Assembly (NCBI RefSeq): GCF_014145395.1
Contig: NZ_JACHTE010000004.1
Location: forward strand, 248,001-312,000
Reading direction: 5' to 3'
From: Marilutibacter penaei
GTDB taxonomy: Bacteria > Pseudomonadota > Gammaproteobacteria > Xanthomonadales > Xanthomonadaceae
DNA length: 64,000 nucleotides
Shown: piece after piece, positions 37,376 to 46,898 of the stretch
Layout: every line of letters begins with the position of its first letter
How positions within the stretch are numbered: position 1 is the stretch's first letter
Notes under the pieces: generated by a model
Told to the model about the DNA's origin: nothing
The model's input: only the letters and a program-made list of their open reading frames with translations
The model's database searches: none
Made by a program: the position numbers and the translations under genes

Positions 37376-38128
37376 TTGACTGAGACCGACCTGATCCTCG
37401 CGTTGCTGCTGATGCTGGTGGCAACGCTGTATTCCTCGGTCGGCCATGCCGGCGCCAGCGGCTACATCGCGGTGATGGCCCTGATGGGCCTGGCGCCGGA
37501 GACCCTGCGACCGACCGCGCTCACCCTGAACCTGCTGGTCGGCGGCATCGGCCTGGTGCGCTTCTGGCGCGATGGCCACGTCCGCTGGCGCAACGTGCTG
37601 CCCTTCGTGGTGGCCTCGGCACCGGCCGCATTCTTCGCCGCACAGATCAAGCTGCCGCGTGAAAGCTATTCGATGCTGCTGGGCCTCGTGCTGCTGGTCG
37701 CCGCGATCGGTGTGTTCCGGCACGCCGGCCAGGCCGAGGTCGAAGACGCCGCGAGCGCCGGTCGACGCGTGCCGTGGATTCCGGGACTGCTCGCCGGTGC
37801 CGCCATCGGCATCCTGTCGGGCCTGACCGGCACCGGCGGCGCAATCTTCCTGACCCCGTTGCTGCTGTTCGCCCACTGGATGCCGACCCGCGAAGCGGCC
37901 GGCACCTCCGTGGCCTTCGTCTGGATCAACTCCCTGACGGCGCTCGCGGGCCTGCTGCACGCGACCGGCGAGCTGCCCGCCGCCCTGCCGCTGTGGCTGG
38001 GCGCGGTCGCGGTCGGCGCGCTGGTCGGCACCCAGTTGGGCCTGCGCTGGCTTCCCACCCGCGGTCTGCGCCGGATGCTGGGTGTGGTGCTGGTAATCGC
38101 CGCGGGGAAGCTGCTGCTCGCGGTGTGA
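37376..38128 (+). CDS. TauE/SafE (TSUP) family sulfite-exporter-like permease
   Basis: A 250-residue inner-membrane protein with seven or eight hydrophobic helices. It has the two halves of the TSUP fold, each starting with a glycine-rich helix (SVGHAGASGYIAVM and ILSGLTGTGGAIFL). The start is a TTG at 37376. It follows the MBL-fold gene by 90 nt. Likely substrate is sulfite or another small sulfur anion, inferred from the neighbour. Confidence 0.8.
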   Translation: MTETDLILALLLMLVATLYSSVGHAGASGYIAVMALMGLAPETLRPTALTLNLLVGGIGLVRFWRDGHVRWRNVLPFVVASAPAAFFAAQIKLPRESYSMLLGLVLLVAAIGVFRHAGQAEVEDAASAGRRVPWIPGLLAGAAIGILSGLTGTGGAIFLTPLLLFAHWMPTREAAGTSVAFVWINSLTALAGLLHATGELPAALPLWLGAVAVGALVGTQLGLRWLPTRGLRRMLGVVLVIAAGKLLLAV

Positions 38129-38144
38129 CGTTATCCCTGCCGGG

Positions 38145-39476
38145 TCAGCAGTCGGGTGCCGTGGAAGCTTGCGGCGGCTGCCAGCTAGCGGTCAGCGACT
38201 CGCGAAGGCTGTTGTAACCGCGCCATGCCACAGGCACCTGGCGTTGCATGGGGGCCGCAGCGTCCTTTTGCAGGCCGGGGTCGCCGTCGGCCTCGAAGTA
38301 CACGGGCACGCGAACCTGGCCGCGCACGGGCTTGCCGCCCTCCATCGCCGGCGTGAATCGCCACTGCCAAGCGGCTTCGACGCTCGCGGCATCGAACACG
38401 CCAGCGGGCGTTGCCTGCTCGACCTGGATATCGACCGGCGCGCCCGTCTCATCCACGGTGATGATCAACGACACCTTGCCGGAAAGCTTTGATGCCAGCG
38501 CCTCGGCGGGGTAGCGCGGGGGACTGAGGCGGCGCGACTCATCGTCTACGCGACTGGGCATATCCGCCTGGGACGCCGCCGTGGAGGCCGCAGGTTGCAG
38601 CGTCCAGGCAGCGGCGCCGGTGCTCACGACGAGCAGGGTGGACACCAGACCGCCCATGAAGCGGCGGGAGCGGGACATCCGTGATTGCTTGAGCATTTCG
38701 ATCCTCTCCTTGAGGGGGTGGCTGAAGCCCCAGTGACAGCCGAAAGGGGAGCCCTGGTGGGCCAGTTGGGTCTCGAGCATGGCTTCGCCATAGGCCCGGC
38801 GATGACGCCGCAACGCACCCAGTACCCGCGCATCGCAGGCCATTTCCTGGTCATGGCGGAAACGCCCGGTCGCGACATGGATGAGTGGGTTGAACCAGAG
38901 CAGGCAGCGGCCCAGGCACCAGGCCGCATGCGCCTGAAGGTCCCCATGTCGCAGGTGCTGGCGTTCGTGTGCGACGAGCAGTACCTGCTGCACTTCCGTA
39001 TAGCGCCGCTCGAAATCTGCCGGCAGCACGATGCGGGGCCGGAGCAGGCCCAACACCGCGGGCAGTCCCCCATTTGTCTCCGCCACGAACGTGCCATCCG
39101 CTCGTGCCTGGAGCCGCCCCAGTGCGCGCACGAAACGGAGGTGCCGGACGGCCAGGACGAGGCCGGTCGCCGCTGCGCCGGACAGCCATGCCAGCAGCCA
39201 TGGCAGCGCCAGCCCGGAACGCTCGATCGCCGGCGCGGCGTCCATCCAGGCGGACGTCGCGATGACCGGGAGCGAAGAGCCGATGCTGGAGGTACCGGAC
39301 GGCACCGGCATCACGACGGCCAGCGTCGCGGCGGGCACGATCAGCCATGCCGCGTATGCATTGCCCGCGCCGAAGGCACGTCGCAACGGCGCGCGTACCG
39401 CCAGCACGGCCAGGATGGCCAGGCTGCTCGCAACGAAGGATTCGAACAGGAGCTGGAGAAGTTCAACGTTCGTCAT
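38145..39476 (-). CDS. M56 (BlaR1-like) membrane metalloprotease with TonB-type C-terminal domain
   Basis: A 443-residue inner-membrane protein. Three or four N-terminal helices surround a zinc-peptidase domain with HERQH (residues 170-174) as the HEXXH site. A further helix lies near residue 280. The periplasmic C-terminus (about 315-410) is a TonB_C-like domain (PRYPAEAL, SLIITVDETGAP, WQWRFTPA) rather than the penicillin-binding domain of BlaR1. It overlaps blaI by 14 nt, so it is probably the protease that inactivates BlaI. What it senses is unknown. Confidence 0.85.
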   Translation of the reverse strand: MTNVELLQLLFESFVASSLAILAVLAVRAPLRRAFGAGNAYAAWLIVPAATLAVVMPVPSGTSSIGSSLPVIATSAWMDAAPAIERSGLALPWLLAWLSGAAATGLVLAVRHLRFVRALGRLQARADGTFVAETNGGLPAVLGLLRPRIVLPADFERRYTEVQQVLLVAHERQHLRHGDLQAHAAWCLGRCLLWFNPLIHVATGRFRHDQEMACDARVLGALRRHRRAYGEAMLETQLAHQGSPFGCHWGFSHPLKERIEMLKQSRMSRSRRFMGGLVSTLLVVSTGAAAWTLQPAASTAASQADMPSRVDDESRRLSPPRYPAEALASKLSGKVSLIITVDETGAPVDIQVEQATPAGVFDAASVEAAWQWRFTPAMEGGKPVRGQVRVPVYFEADGDPGLQKDAAAPMQRQVPVAWRGYNSLRESLTASWQPPQASTAPDC

Positions 39477-39834
39477 CGTCCATCTCCTCCAGCAGTGCGC
39501 GCAGCTCCTGGATGTCCTTGTCGCTCAGCTTGTCATGGCGACTGAAATGCGCGACCAGTGGTGCAACGCGACCGTCGAACAGACGCTCGAGCATGCCGGC
39601 GCTCTCGTCCTGGACCCAGGCTTCGCGCGCGAGGACCGGACTGTACAGAAAGCGGCGGCCCTCCTTCCGCGCATTGACCGCTCCCTTCCTGAGCAGGCGG
39701 CTCAACAGCGTTTTCACCGTCGGTTCCTGCCACTGGCGCGTCTCGGCCAAGGCTGCCAGGACTTCGTCGGCCGCGAGCGGATGCGACTTCCAGAGCACTT
39801 CCATGACGGCGGACTCTGCTTCACTGATGCGCAT
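39463..39834 (-). CDS. BlaI/MecI/CopY family repressor
   Basis: A 123-residue winged-helix regulator. The N-terminal DNA-binding domain (ISEAESAVMEVLW, PTVKTLLSRLLRKGAV, FLYSPVL) and the C-terminal dimerisation helix rich in Asp/Glu match the family. It leads a two-gene operon with the M56 protease and probably represses itself through the two operators just upstream. Confidence 0.9.
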   Translation of the reverse strand: MRISEAESAVMEVLWKSHPLAADEVLAALAETRQWQEPTVKTLLSRLLRKGAVNARKEGRRFLYSPVLAREAWVQDESAGMLERLFDGRVAPLVAHFSRHDKLSDKDIQELRALLEEMDDDER

Positions 39835-39847
39835 GACTGTTGATGAT

Positions 39848-39857
39848 TACATTTGTA
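39848..39857. promoter_or_regulatory. BlaI-type operator 1 (TACA-N2-TGTA)
   Basis: TACATTTGTA lies just upstream of the blaI-like start codon, near the expected +1. The core TACA/TGTA dyad is that of MecI/BlaI operators. Confidence 0.8.
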
Positions 39858-39866
39858 GACGATCTG

Positions 39867-39894
39867 AATTTACACCTGTAGACGACGAAGTCAA
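39867..39894 (-). promoter_or_regulatory. Promoter of the blaI-M56 operon
   Basis: On the minus strand TTGACT (39889-39894) and TAAATT (39867-39872) are separated by 16 bp. Operator 2 covers the -10/spacer boundary and operator 1 covers the start site, which is the classic layout for autorepression. Confidence 0.7.
39871..39880. promoter_or_regulatory. BlaI-type operator 2 (TACA-N2-TGTA)
   Basis: TACACCTGTA, centred 23 bp from operator 1. Both dyads are followed by the same GACGA, giving a direct repeat of the whole site. Confidence 0.8.
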
Positions 39895-39939
39895 GCGCTG
39901 ATCACCCCGTCACGCCGGACCGCCCGCTACGCTCTCTGC

Positions 39940-41904
39940 ATGTCGCCCACCCCTGTCATCGCCTCCCTGCCCGACGGCACCCTCGATGCCGCGGTCGACC
40001 GGATCCTTGCCTCTGTCGATGGCCCGCTGCACGTCGCTACCCCGCTCGGACTGGGCAAGCCGCACCGGCTCATCAACGCGCTGTACGCCCGCGTAGAGGC
40101 GGAAGCATCCCGGGCGCTGTACCTCTACACCGCGCTGTCACTGGACCCACCGAGCGCGGGGAAGGGGCTGCAGGGACGCTTCTTGGGCCCCTTCGTCGCC
40201 CGCCATTTCGGCGAGGACTTTCCCCACCTGGCCTATGTCCGGGCGCTGCGGCGCGATGCCTTGCCCCCGAACATCGAGGTCGAGGAGTTCTACATGCAGT
40301 CCGGCGCGATGCTGGGCTCGAGCCAGGCCCAGCGCCGCTATGCCAGCCTGAACTACACCCATGTCGCGCGCGCACTGGCCGACCGTCGCGTCAACGTGAT
40401 CCTGCAGAAAGTGGCACGCGAACCGGGCGGCACGCGGCTCTCGCTCTCCTGCAACACCGACCTGACCTTCGACACGCTGGCCGCGATCGAGGCGCGGGGC
40501 ATGCCAAGGCCATTCGTCGTCGCCGAGGTCGACCCCGCGCTGCCCTGGCTGGGCGGCACCGCGGCCGTGGATGCCGCCTTCTTCGATCTCATCGTCGAGC
40601 CTGCCGCCCCCTACCCGCGACTGTTTGGCCTGCCACGCCAGCCGGTCGGCGACACCGACCACGCGATCGGTCTCCACGCCAGCACGCTGGTCAAGGACGG
40701 GGGCACGCTGCAGATCGGCATCGGCGCCCTCGCGGACGCGCTCTGCCATGCCCTGGCGTTGCGACACTCCGACAATGCGACCTATCACCGCATCCTCGCT
40801 GCGTTGGGATCGCCGGCGGCTGGCAACGCCGAACTCGGTCCGTTCGAACAGGGCCTCTACGGCTGCAGCGAGATGCTCAACGAAGGCTTCCGCCGCCTCG
40901 TGGAGGCAGGCGTGATCCGTCGCAAGGTCATCGACGACATCGACCTGATGCGCCACGAAGCCGAAGGCACGCTGGAGACGGCGGGACGCGAACGGCTGGC
41001 GCGGGACGGCGAATTCCTGCATGGCGCCTTTTACCTCGGCTCACCCGAGTTCTACGACTGGCTGCGCGACCTCGACCCGCCCACCCGCGCGGGCATCGGC
41101 ATGCGCCCGGTCAGCGCGGTGAACGAACTGTATGGTGGCAATGAGTCGCTGGAACGCCTGCAACGCCGCGACGCGCGCTTCTTCAACAGCTGCATGATGG
41201 CCACCGCGCTGGGCGCTGCGGTGTCGGATGCGCTGGAGGACGGGCGCGTCGTCTCGGGCGTGGGCGGCCAGTACAACTTCGTCGCGATGGCGCATGCGCT
41301 GCCGGATGCGCGATCGGTGCTGATGCTGCGCGCGACCCGTCGCAGCGAAGGGCGCACGCGCTCGAACATCGTCTGGAACTATGGGCACGCCACCATCCCC
41401 CGCCACCTGCGCGACGTCTACATCACCGAGTACGGCGTGGCCGACCTGCGCGGGCGCACCGACGAAGACTGCATCGCGGCGATGCTGGCGATCACCGACG
41501 CGCGCTTCCGCGACACCTTGATAGATCAGGCACGCGGGAGCGGGAAGATCGCGCGCGAGCAGGATGCTGCGTCTGCCCGGAAAGTGAACTCCGCAGGAGA
41601 CCTCAGCGCGCGGCTTGCACCGTTCCGCGCTGACGGCAGCCTGCCGGACTACCCGCTGGGCAGCGACTTCACCCCGGTCGAGCAGCGCATCGTTCGGGCC
41701 CTGGCCTGGCTGAAGGACGCCACCGACACCCGTCGCGGCCGCCTGGCCACCGTGGCCCGCGCCCTCGCCACGCCGACGAGCGACGATGCCGAGGCCCTGT
41801 CGCGAATGGATCTCGAACGGCCCGGGGGCACGATGGCCCGGCTTGAGCGTCGGCTCCTGTCGCTCGCGCTCGCAAGGACGGCATTGCCCACCACACCCCC
41901 GTGA
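39940..41904 (+). CDS. Acetyl-CoA hydrolase/CoA-transferase family protein
   Basis: A 654-residue family I CoA-transferase-like protein, longer than the usual 430-550 residues because of C-terminal and loop extensions. The CoA-transferase halves are recognisable from GGTLQIGIGALADAL, PVSAVNELYGGNESLERL and VVSGVGGQYNFVAMAH. YITEYGVADLRGRTDEDC is the C-terminal signature. Probable substrates are acetyl-CoA or other short acyl-CoAs with carboxylates. It diverges from the blaI operon. Confidence 0.82.
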   Translation: MSPTPVIASLPDGTLDAAVDRILASVDGPLHVATPLGLGKPHRLINALYARVEAEASRALYLYTALSLDPPSAGKGLQGRFLGPFVARHFGEDFPHLAYVRALRRDALPPNIEVEEFYMQSGAMLGSSQAQRRYASLNYTHVARALADRRVNVILQKVAREPGGTRLSLSCNTDLTFDTLAAIEARGMPRPFVVAEVDPALPWLGGTAAVDAAFFDLIVEPAAPYPRLFGLPRQPVGDTDHAIGLHASTLVKDGGTLQIGIGALADALCHALALRHSDNATYHRILAALGSPAAGNAELGPFEQGLYGCSEMLNEGFRRLVEAGVIRRKVIDDIDLMRHEAEGTLETAGRERLARDGEFLHGAFYLGSPEFYDWLRDLDPPTRAGIGMRPVSAVNELYGGNESLERLQRRDARFFNSCMMATALGAAVSDALEDGRVVSGVGGQYNFVAMAHALPDARSVLMLRATRRSEGRTRSNIVWNYGHATIPRHLRDVYITEYGVADLRGRTDEDCIAAMLAITDARFRDTLIDQARGSGKIAREQDAASARKVNSAGDLSARLAPFRADGSLPDYPLGSDFTPVEQRIVRALAWLKDATDTRRGRLATVARALATPTSDDAEALSRMDLERPGGTMARLERRLLSLALARTALPTTPP

Positions 41905-41956
41905 GCCGCGGCGCTTTGCCTATACTGGCCCCTGGTCCAAGGGAGCGCACCGCCGG

Positions 41957-42643
41957 ATGTCCGCCGACAACGTCTACAAGCATTTCTACCGCACCGTCCG
42001 CCTGTCGGCGACCGAACTGAGCGACGGCGGTGGCCCGTTCGGCTTCGACATCACCACCGCGCTGGAGTTCGACTTCCTGGTCGAGCGCTACCAGTGCGAC
42101 GCGATCATCGAGACCGGCAGCAACATGGGCGACACCACCGATTACCTCGCCCGCGCCTACCCGAACCTGAGCATCGTCACCTGCGACGTGGTCGACAAGT
42201 ACGTGGACATCGTCAAGCGCCGGGTCGGCTTCATGCCGCACACCCACGTCGAAAAGATCGACTCGCCCGACCTGATCGCGAAGTTCAAGGACGAATTCCG
42301 CTGCCCGCTGTATTACCTCGATGCGCACTGGTACGAGGACTGGCCACTGGAGCGCGAACTCGGCCTGATCGAAAACGGCGTGGTCTGCGTGGACGACTTC
42401 AACATCGGCCACCCGCGCTTTGGTTTCGACAAATACGGCGAGATGGAGTGCGGACCGGCGATGCTGTCGCGCTTCATCGACAAGGTGCCGCACTTCTACA
42501 CCAACAACCCGGATGCCCAGCACGAACTGCCGTGCCTGCAGACCGGGCGCCGCGGCGGCAAGGCCTACTTCGCGGTGGGCCAACCCGACCACATGAAGCA
42601 CCATCGCTACTTCAAGCGTTACGCGACGCCGCAGCCGACGTAG
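41957..42643 (+). CDS. Uncharacterised protein with class I methyltransferase-like fold
   Basis: A 228-residue soluble protein. IIETGSNMGDTTDYLARAYPNL resembles the glycine-rich SAM-binding start of class I methyltransferases, CDVVDKYVDIVKRR the acidic strand 2, and YYLDAHWYEDWPLERELGLI a later strand with His. I do not recognise a specific family or substrate. A TATACT -10-like element lies at 41921-41926, so it is probably transcribed alone. Confidence 0.6.
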   Translation: MSADNVYKHFYRTVRLSATELSDGGGPFGFDITTALEFDFLVERYQCDAIIETGSNMGDTTDYLARAYPNLSIVTCDVVDKYVDIVKRRVGFMPHTHVEKIDSPDLIAKFKDEFRCPLYYLDAHWYEDWPLERELGLIENGVVCVDDFNIGHPRFGFDKYGEMECGPAMLSRFIDKVPHFYTNNPDAQHELPCLQTGRRGGKAYFAVGQPDHMKHHRYFKRYATPQPT

Positions 42644-42707
42644 GCGAGCGGGACCACCGGACGACCGCATTCCCCCGGACATGGCGCGACGGGTTTGCCC
42701 GGACGAC

Positions 42708-43238
42708 TCAGGCTCCGGGTGCCCGCGTACGGCGACCCACCACCTCGCGGTCCCGCGAGAACACGAACTGGTAGGCCAGCCTGACCGCGACCGGGCGCAG
42801 ATCGGCCCCTGACTTTTCGCACTCGTCACTCTTGCCGAGGGGATGCGTGCAGATGGCAGCCCCGAAAAACGACCAGTTGCGGACCGCGGTCAAGGTCGCC
42901 GAGACAAAGGAGCTGTCCAGGACCGGATCGAGGCCGTCGCAGCCATCGCCGGAGCGGAGCTGTTTCGCAGACGTCACTTCGCCCGCCTCCGAAACGACGA
43001 TCTCGACGCACACCGTCCTGTCCGCCTCGACGTCGGGGGCATTCGCCGGATAGTCCGGCAGGCGGTCCTCGATCGGGACCGCCATGAAGAACGTCTGGTC
43101 TTCCCGCATCGTCGTCCGGTCCGCCATCGGGGGCAGGACCATCCTCACGTCCACGTCGTCCCGGGTGACGACCCTGGGTGCGCATGCAGAGAGGATCACC
43201 ATGGCGACGGCAAGGATCGGGCGAAGGCGCGTTTCCAT
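42708..43238 (-). CDS. Lipoprotein with TonB-type C-terminal domain
   Basis: A 176-residue protein. The N-terminal hydrophobic stretch ends in the lipobox LSAC, so it should be lipidated. The remainder resembles the TonB_C fold: VCVEIVVSEAGEVTSAKQL, then AVRNWSFFGA and VAVRLAYQFVFSRD. It lacks the transmembrane anchor and Pro-rich spacer of real TonB, so it is probably not an energy transducer. Four cysteines in the mature part could pair. Function unknown. Confidence 0.6.
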   Translation of the reverse strand: METRLRPILAVAMVILSACAPRVVTRDDVDVRMVLPPMADRTTMREDQTFFMAVPIEDRLPDYPANAPDVEADRTVCVEIVVSEAGEVTSAKQLRSGDGCDGLDPVLDSSFVSATLTAVRNWSFFGAAICTHPLGKSDECEKSGADLRPVAVRLAYQFVFSRDREVVGRRTRAPGA

Positions 43239-43319
43239 GGATCCGATCTCCCTATCGAGGCGCCGGCCGGTACGTACCGCACGCCAACGCGAGACGAAGC
43301 GACTCTAGATCGAAACGAA

Positions 43320-43344
43320 GAACGGCGCCACAAGGGCGCCGTTC
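43320..43344 (-). terminator. Intrinsic terminator of tkt
   Basis: A perfect 10-bp stem (43320-43329/43335-43344) with a 5-nt loop lies 22 bp past the tkt stop. The tail is TTCGTTTCG. Confidence 0.85.
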
Positions 43345-43365
43345 CGGGTCGAACGCGAAGGCCGG

Positions 43366-45357
43366 TCAGCCCAACGACTTCGCGACCTCGACGATGCGCT
43401 CGACGGTGAAGCCGAACTCGGGGAACAGCTTGCCGGCTGGCGCCGAGGCACCGAAGCTGTCGATGCCGACCACGGCGCCGTCGAGGCCGACGTAGCTGCC
43501 CCAGAAGCCGGTGACGCCGGCTTCGATCGCCACGCGCTTGCGGCAGGCCTTCGGCAGCACCGACTCCCGGTACGCGGCATCCTGGCGCTCGAACACGTCG
43601 GTCGAGGGCATCGACACCACGCGCACGCCGTCACCGAGCTTCTCCGCGGCCTGCATGGCCAGGCCCACCTCGGAACCGGTGGCGATCAGGATGATCTCCG
43701 GGGTGCCGGCGGCGTCCTTCAGCACGTAGCCACCACGCGCGATGGCGGCAACCTGCGCGTCGCTGCGCGGCTGGTGGTCGAGGTTCTGGCGCGAGAACAC
43801 CAGGCAGCTCGGGCCGTCGGTGCGGGTGATCGCGGCCTTCCACGACACCGCCGATTCGACCGCATCACAGGGTCGCCAGACGTCGTTGTCGGGGATGTAG
43901 CGCAGCGACGCCAGGTGCTCGACCGGCTGGTGGGTCGGGCCGTCCTCGCCGAGGCCGATGGAGTCATGGGTGTAGACGTGGATCGCGTGCGCGCCCATCA
44001 GCGCGCTCATGCGCACCGCGTTGCGGGCGTAGTCGCTGAAGACCAGGAAGGTGGCGTCGTACGGGATGAACCCGCCGTGCAGGTTCAGGCCGTTGCTGAT
44101 CGCGGTCATGCCGAACTCGCGCACGCCGTAATAGACGTAGTTCGCGTCGGCGGCATCGGTGGCGACCGACGTGCTGCCCTTCCACAGGGTCAGGTTGGAA
44201 TGCGCGAGGTCGGCCGAACCGCCGACCAGCTCCGGCAGCAGCGGCGCGAAGGCCTCGATCGCGTTCTGCGACGCCTTGCGCGAGGCGATCACCGGGCCAT
44301 CGGCCTGCAGCTTCGCGATCCAGGCATCGGCCTGGGCAACGAAGTCCGCCGGCAGCTCACGGTTCATGCGGCGCGAGAACTCGCTGGCCAGTTCCGGATG
44401 CGCGGCGGCATAACCGTCGAACAGCCCATTCCACGCCTGCTCGGCTTCGGCACCGCTGGTGCGTGCGTCCCACGCGGCGGCGATGTCCTGCGGCACGACG
44501 AAGGCATCGTGCGACCAGCCCAGCGCCTCGCGGGTCAGCTTCACCTCGTCCGGGCCGAGCGCGGCGCCGTGGCTGGATTCCTTGCCGGCCTTGTTCGGCG
44601 AACCAAAGCCGATCGTGGTGCGGCAGCAGACCAGGGTCGGCTTGTCGTTCGACGCGATCGCGGACCCGATCGCCGCCTTGATCGCATCGGCGTCATGCCC
44701 GTCGACGCCGCGGATCACGTTCCAGCCGTAGGCCTCGAAACGTGCCGGGGTGTCATCGGTGAACCAGCCGTCGGTATTACCGTCGATGCTGATGTGGTTG
44801 TCGTCCCAGAAGGCGACCAGCTTGCCCAGGCCCCAGGTGCCGGCAAGCGAGGCGACCTCGTGGCTGATGCCTTCCATCAGGCAGCCATCGCCCAGGAACA
44901 CCCAGGTGCGGTGGTCGACGATCTCGAAGCCGGGACGGTTGAAGCGCTGCGCCAGCACCTTCTCCGCGAGGGCCATGCCGACCGCGTTGGCGATGCCCTG
45001 GCCGAGCGGACCGGTGGTGGTCTCGACGCCGGAGGTCATGAAGTTCTCGGGGTGCCCCGGCGTGCGGCTGCCGAGCTGGCGGAAATTCTTGAGCTCTTCG
45101 ATCGGCAGGTCGTAGCCGGCGAGGTGCAGCAGCGCGTACTGGAGCATCGAACCGTGGCCGTTCGACAGCACGAAACGGTCGCGGTTGGCCCATGCCGGAT
45201 TGCCGGGGTTGTGGCGGTGGAAATCGTTCCACAGCACTTCGGCGATGTCGGCCATGCCCATCGGCATGCCCGGATGGCCGGAGTTGGCGGCCTGGACCGC
45301 GTCGATGGCAAGGAATCGGATGGCGTTCGCGAGGTCGCGGCGGCTGGGCGTCGTCAT
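43366..45357 (-). CDS. tkt: Transketolase
   Basis: A 663-residue thiamine-diphosphate enzyme of the pentose phosphate pathway. [17 protein letters not shown], the ThDP motif starting GDGCLMEG and ending with DDNHISIDG, and the pyrimidine-domain EDGPTHQP segment are intact. Length is standard. It is a single-gene unit with its own terminator. Confidence 0.97.
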   Translation of the reverse strand: MTTPSRRDLANAIRFLAIDAVQAANSGHPGMPMGMADIAEVLWNDFHRHNPGNPAWANRDRFVLSNGHGSMLQYALLHLAGYDLPIEELKNFRQLGSRTPGHPENFMTSGVETTTGPLGQGIANAVGMALAEKVLAQRFNRPGFEIVDHRTWVFLGDGCLMEGISHEVASLAGTWGLGKLVAFWDDNHISIDGNTDGWFTDDTPARFEAYGWNVIRGVDGHDADAIKAAIGSAIASNDKPTLVCCRTTIGFGSPNKAGKESSHGAALGPDEVKLTREALGWSHDAFVVPQDIAAAWDARTSGAEAEQAWNGLFDGYAAAHPELASEFSRRMNRELPADFVAQADAWIAKLQADGPVIASRKASQNAIEAFAPLLPELVGGSADLAHSNLTLWKGSTSVATDAADANYVYYGVREFGMTAISNGLNLHGGFIPYDATFLVFSDYARNAVRMSALMGAHAIHVYTHDSIGLGEDGPTHQPVEHLASLRYIPDNDVWRPCDAVESAVSWKAAITRTDGPSCLVFSRQNLDHQPRSDAQVAAIARGGYVLKDAAGTPEIILIATGSEVGLAMQAAEKLGDGVRVVSMPSTDVFERQDAAYRESVLPKACRKRVAIEAGVTGFWGSYVGLDGAVVGIDSFGASAPAGKLFPEFGFTVERIVEVAKSLG

Positions 45358-45533
45358 GGTGGCGTCGGGCAGTCCTGGGAGGCGGCAAAGGCGCCCGACG
45401 GCACGCGTCCCGGCGCCGGCACATGCGGACCGGGACGGGAACGGGCGGGGGCGGCGAGCGCGCTATTGTCCCATCCGGCGGCCCGGATGTCGCCCCGGAC
45501 ACCCGGGGCGAGGCCCGCCCTCCCCGATTTCGT

Positions 45534-46844
45534 TCAGCTAGCCACGTCCGCCCGGGCGCCAGCGGCGCTCTCGCTGCGGCCGATCACCACCGAACCGGCC
45601 ATGTCGCCGCCCACGTTGACCACGGTGCGGCACATGTCGAGCATGCGGTCGACACCGAGGATCAGGCCAATGCCCTCGGGCGGGATGCCGAACATCACCA
45701 GGATCATCGCGATGACCGGCAACGAGCCTCCCGGCACGCCGGCGGCGCCGACCGAGCCGAGGATGCACATCACCAGGATCATCACCTGCTGCACGAAGCT
45801 CAGCTCCACGCCGAAGAACTGCGCGAGGAACAGCACCGTGATGCCCTCGAACAGCGCCGTGCCATTCATGTTGGCGGTGGCGCCCAAGGTGCAGACGAAG
45901 CGCGCGACCCGTCGCGGGACCCCGAGGTTTTCTTCCGTCACCTTGAGCGTGGTCGGCAGCGTCGCGCTGGAGGACGAGGTGGAGAACGCGGTCAGCAGGG
46001 CCGCTTCCGCCCCCTTGAAGAAGCGCAGCGGCGACATGCCGCCGAACAGCTTCAGCAGGATCGGGAACACCACGAAGAAGTGGATCGCGAGGGCCAGCAA
46101 GACCGTGCCGACGTACCGGGCAAGCTGCATGAGCACGTCGAAGCCCAGCTCCGCGGTGATCGAGAACAGCAGCGCGGCGACCGCGTACGGGGCGAGTTCA
46201 ATGACCCAGCCGATCAGTTTCAGGCAGATGTCGTAGACCCCCTGGACCGCCCCGACAAAGCTGCGCGTGCCCTCGGTCTGCAGCACCGTGGCGGCGATGC
46301 CGAACATCAGCGCGAAGAACATCACGGCGATCAGGTCACCGCGCGCCGCCGCCTCGACGGGGTTGCGCGGGACGATGTTCAACAGGATCTGGATGCCGGA
46401 CACGCCTTCGCGTTTCGCCGCGACGTCGGCCGCCCGTTCGGAGCCCGCCGCCAACAGGCTCTGCGTGACATCCTGTGGCAGGCCTGTGCCCGGTTGCAGC
46501 AGGTTCACGCACAGCATGCCGATGATCACGGCGAACGCGGTCACGACCAGGATCCACACCAGGGTCTTGAGCCCGATGCGCCCGAGCGACTTGGCGTCGC
46601 CGATCTCGACCACGCCGAGTACCAGCGCGGAGAACACCAACGGGATGACCAGCATGAACAGCAGGCGCAGGAACAACTGGCCTATCGGGTCGGTGACGTA
46701 ATGGATCAGGCCATCCAGCCAGCCGGCCTGGCCGATGAACACGTTCGCCAGCAGGCCGGCACCGGCACCCACGATGAAGCCCAGCAACATCCTGGTATGC
46801 AGGGACATGCCGTGGGCGCTTCGGGAGGAGGCAGGGTCGGTCAT
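45534..46844 (-). CDS. Dicarboxylate/amino acid:cation symporter (DAACS family)
   Basis: A 436-residue Na+ or H+ coupled transporter of the GltP/DctA family. Eight helices plus the hairpins are suggested; the serine-rich hairpin FSTSSSSATLPTTLKV, the NMNGTALFEG motif and the GxPGGSLP segment are the substrate and cation sites. The ATG at 46844 is preferred to a TTG two codons earlier. Substrate is glutamate, aspartate or C4-dicarboxylates; the sequence does not decide. Confidence 0.92.
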   Translation of the reverse strand: MTDPASSRSAHGMSLHTRMLLGFIVGAGAGLLANVFIGQAGWLDGLIHYVTDPIGQLFLRLLFMLVIPLVFSALVLGVVEIGDAKSLGRIGLKTLVWILVVTAFAVIIGMLCVNLLQPGTGLPQDVTQSLLAAGSERAADVAAKREGVSGIQILLNIVPRNPVEAAARGDLIAVMFFALMFGIAATVLQTEGTRSFVGAVQGVYDICLKLIGWVIELAPYAVAALLFSITAELGFDVLMQLARYVGTVLLALAIHFFVVFPILLKLFGGMSPLRFFKGAEAALLTAFSTSSSSATLPTTLKVTEENLGVPRRVARFVCTLGATANMNGTALFEGITVLFLAQFFGVELSFVQQVMILVMCILGSVGAAGVPGGSLPVIAMILVMFGIPPEGIGLILGVDRMLDMCRTVVNVGGDMAGSVVIGRSESAAGARADVAS

Positions 46845-46898
46845 GGGCAATTCCGCTGGGGTCCGGGCGAGCTTAGCAAACCGGCCTCGATTGACGGC

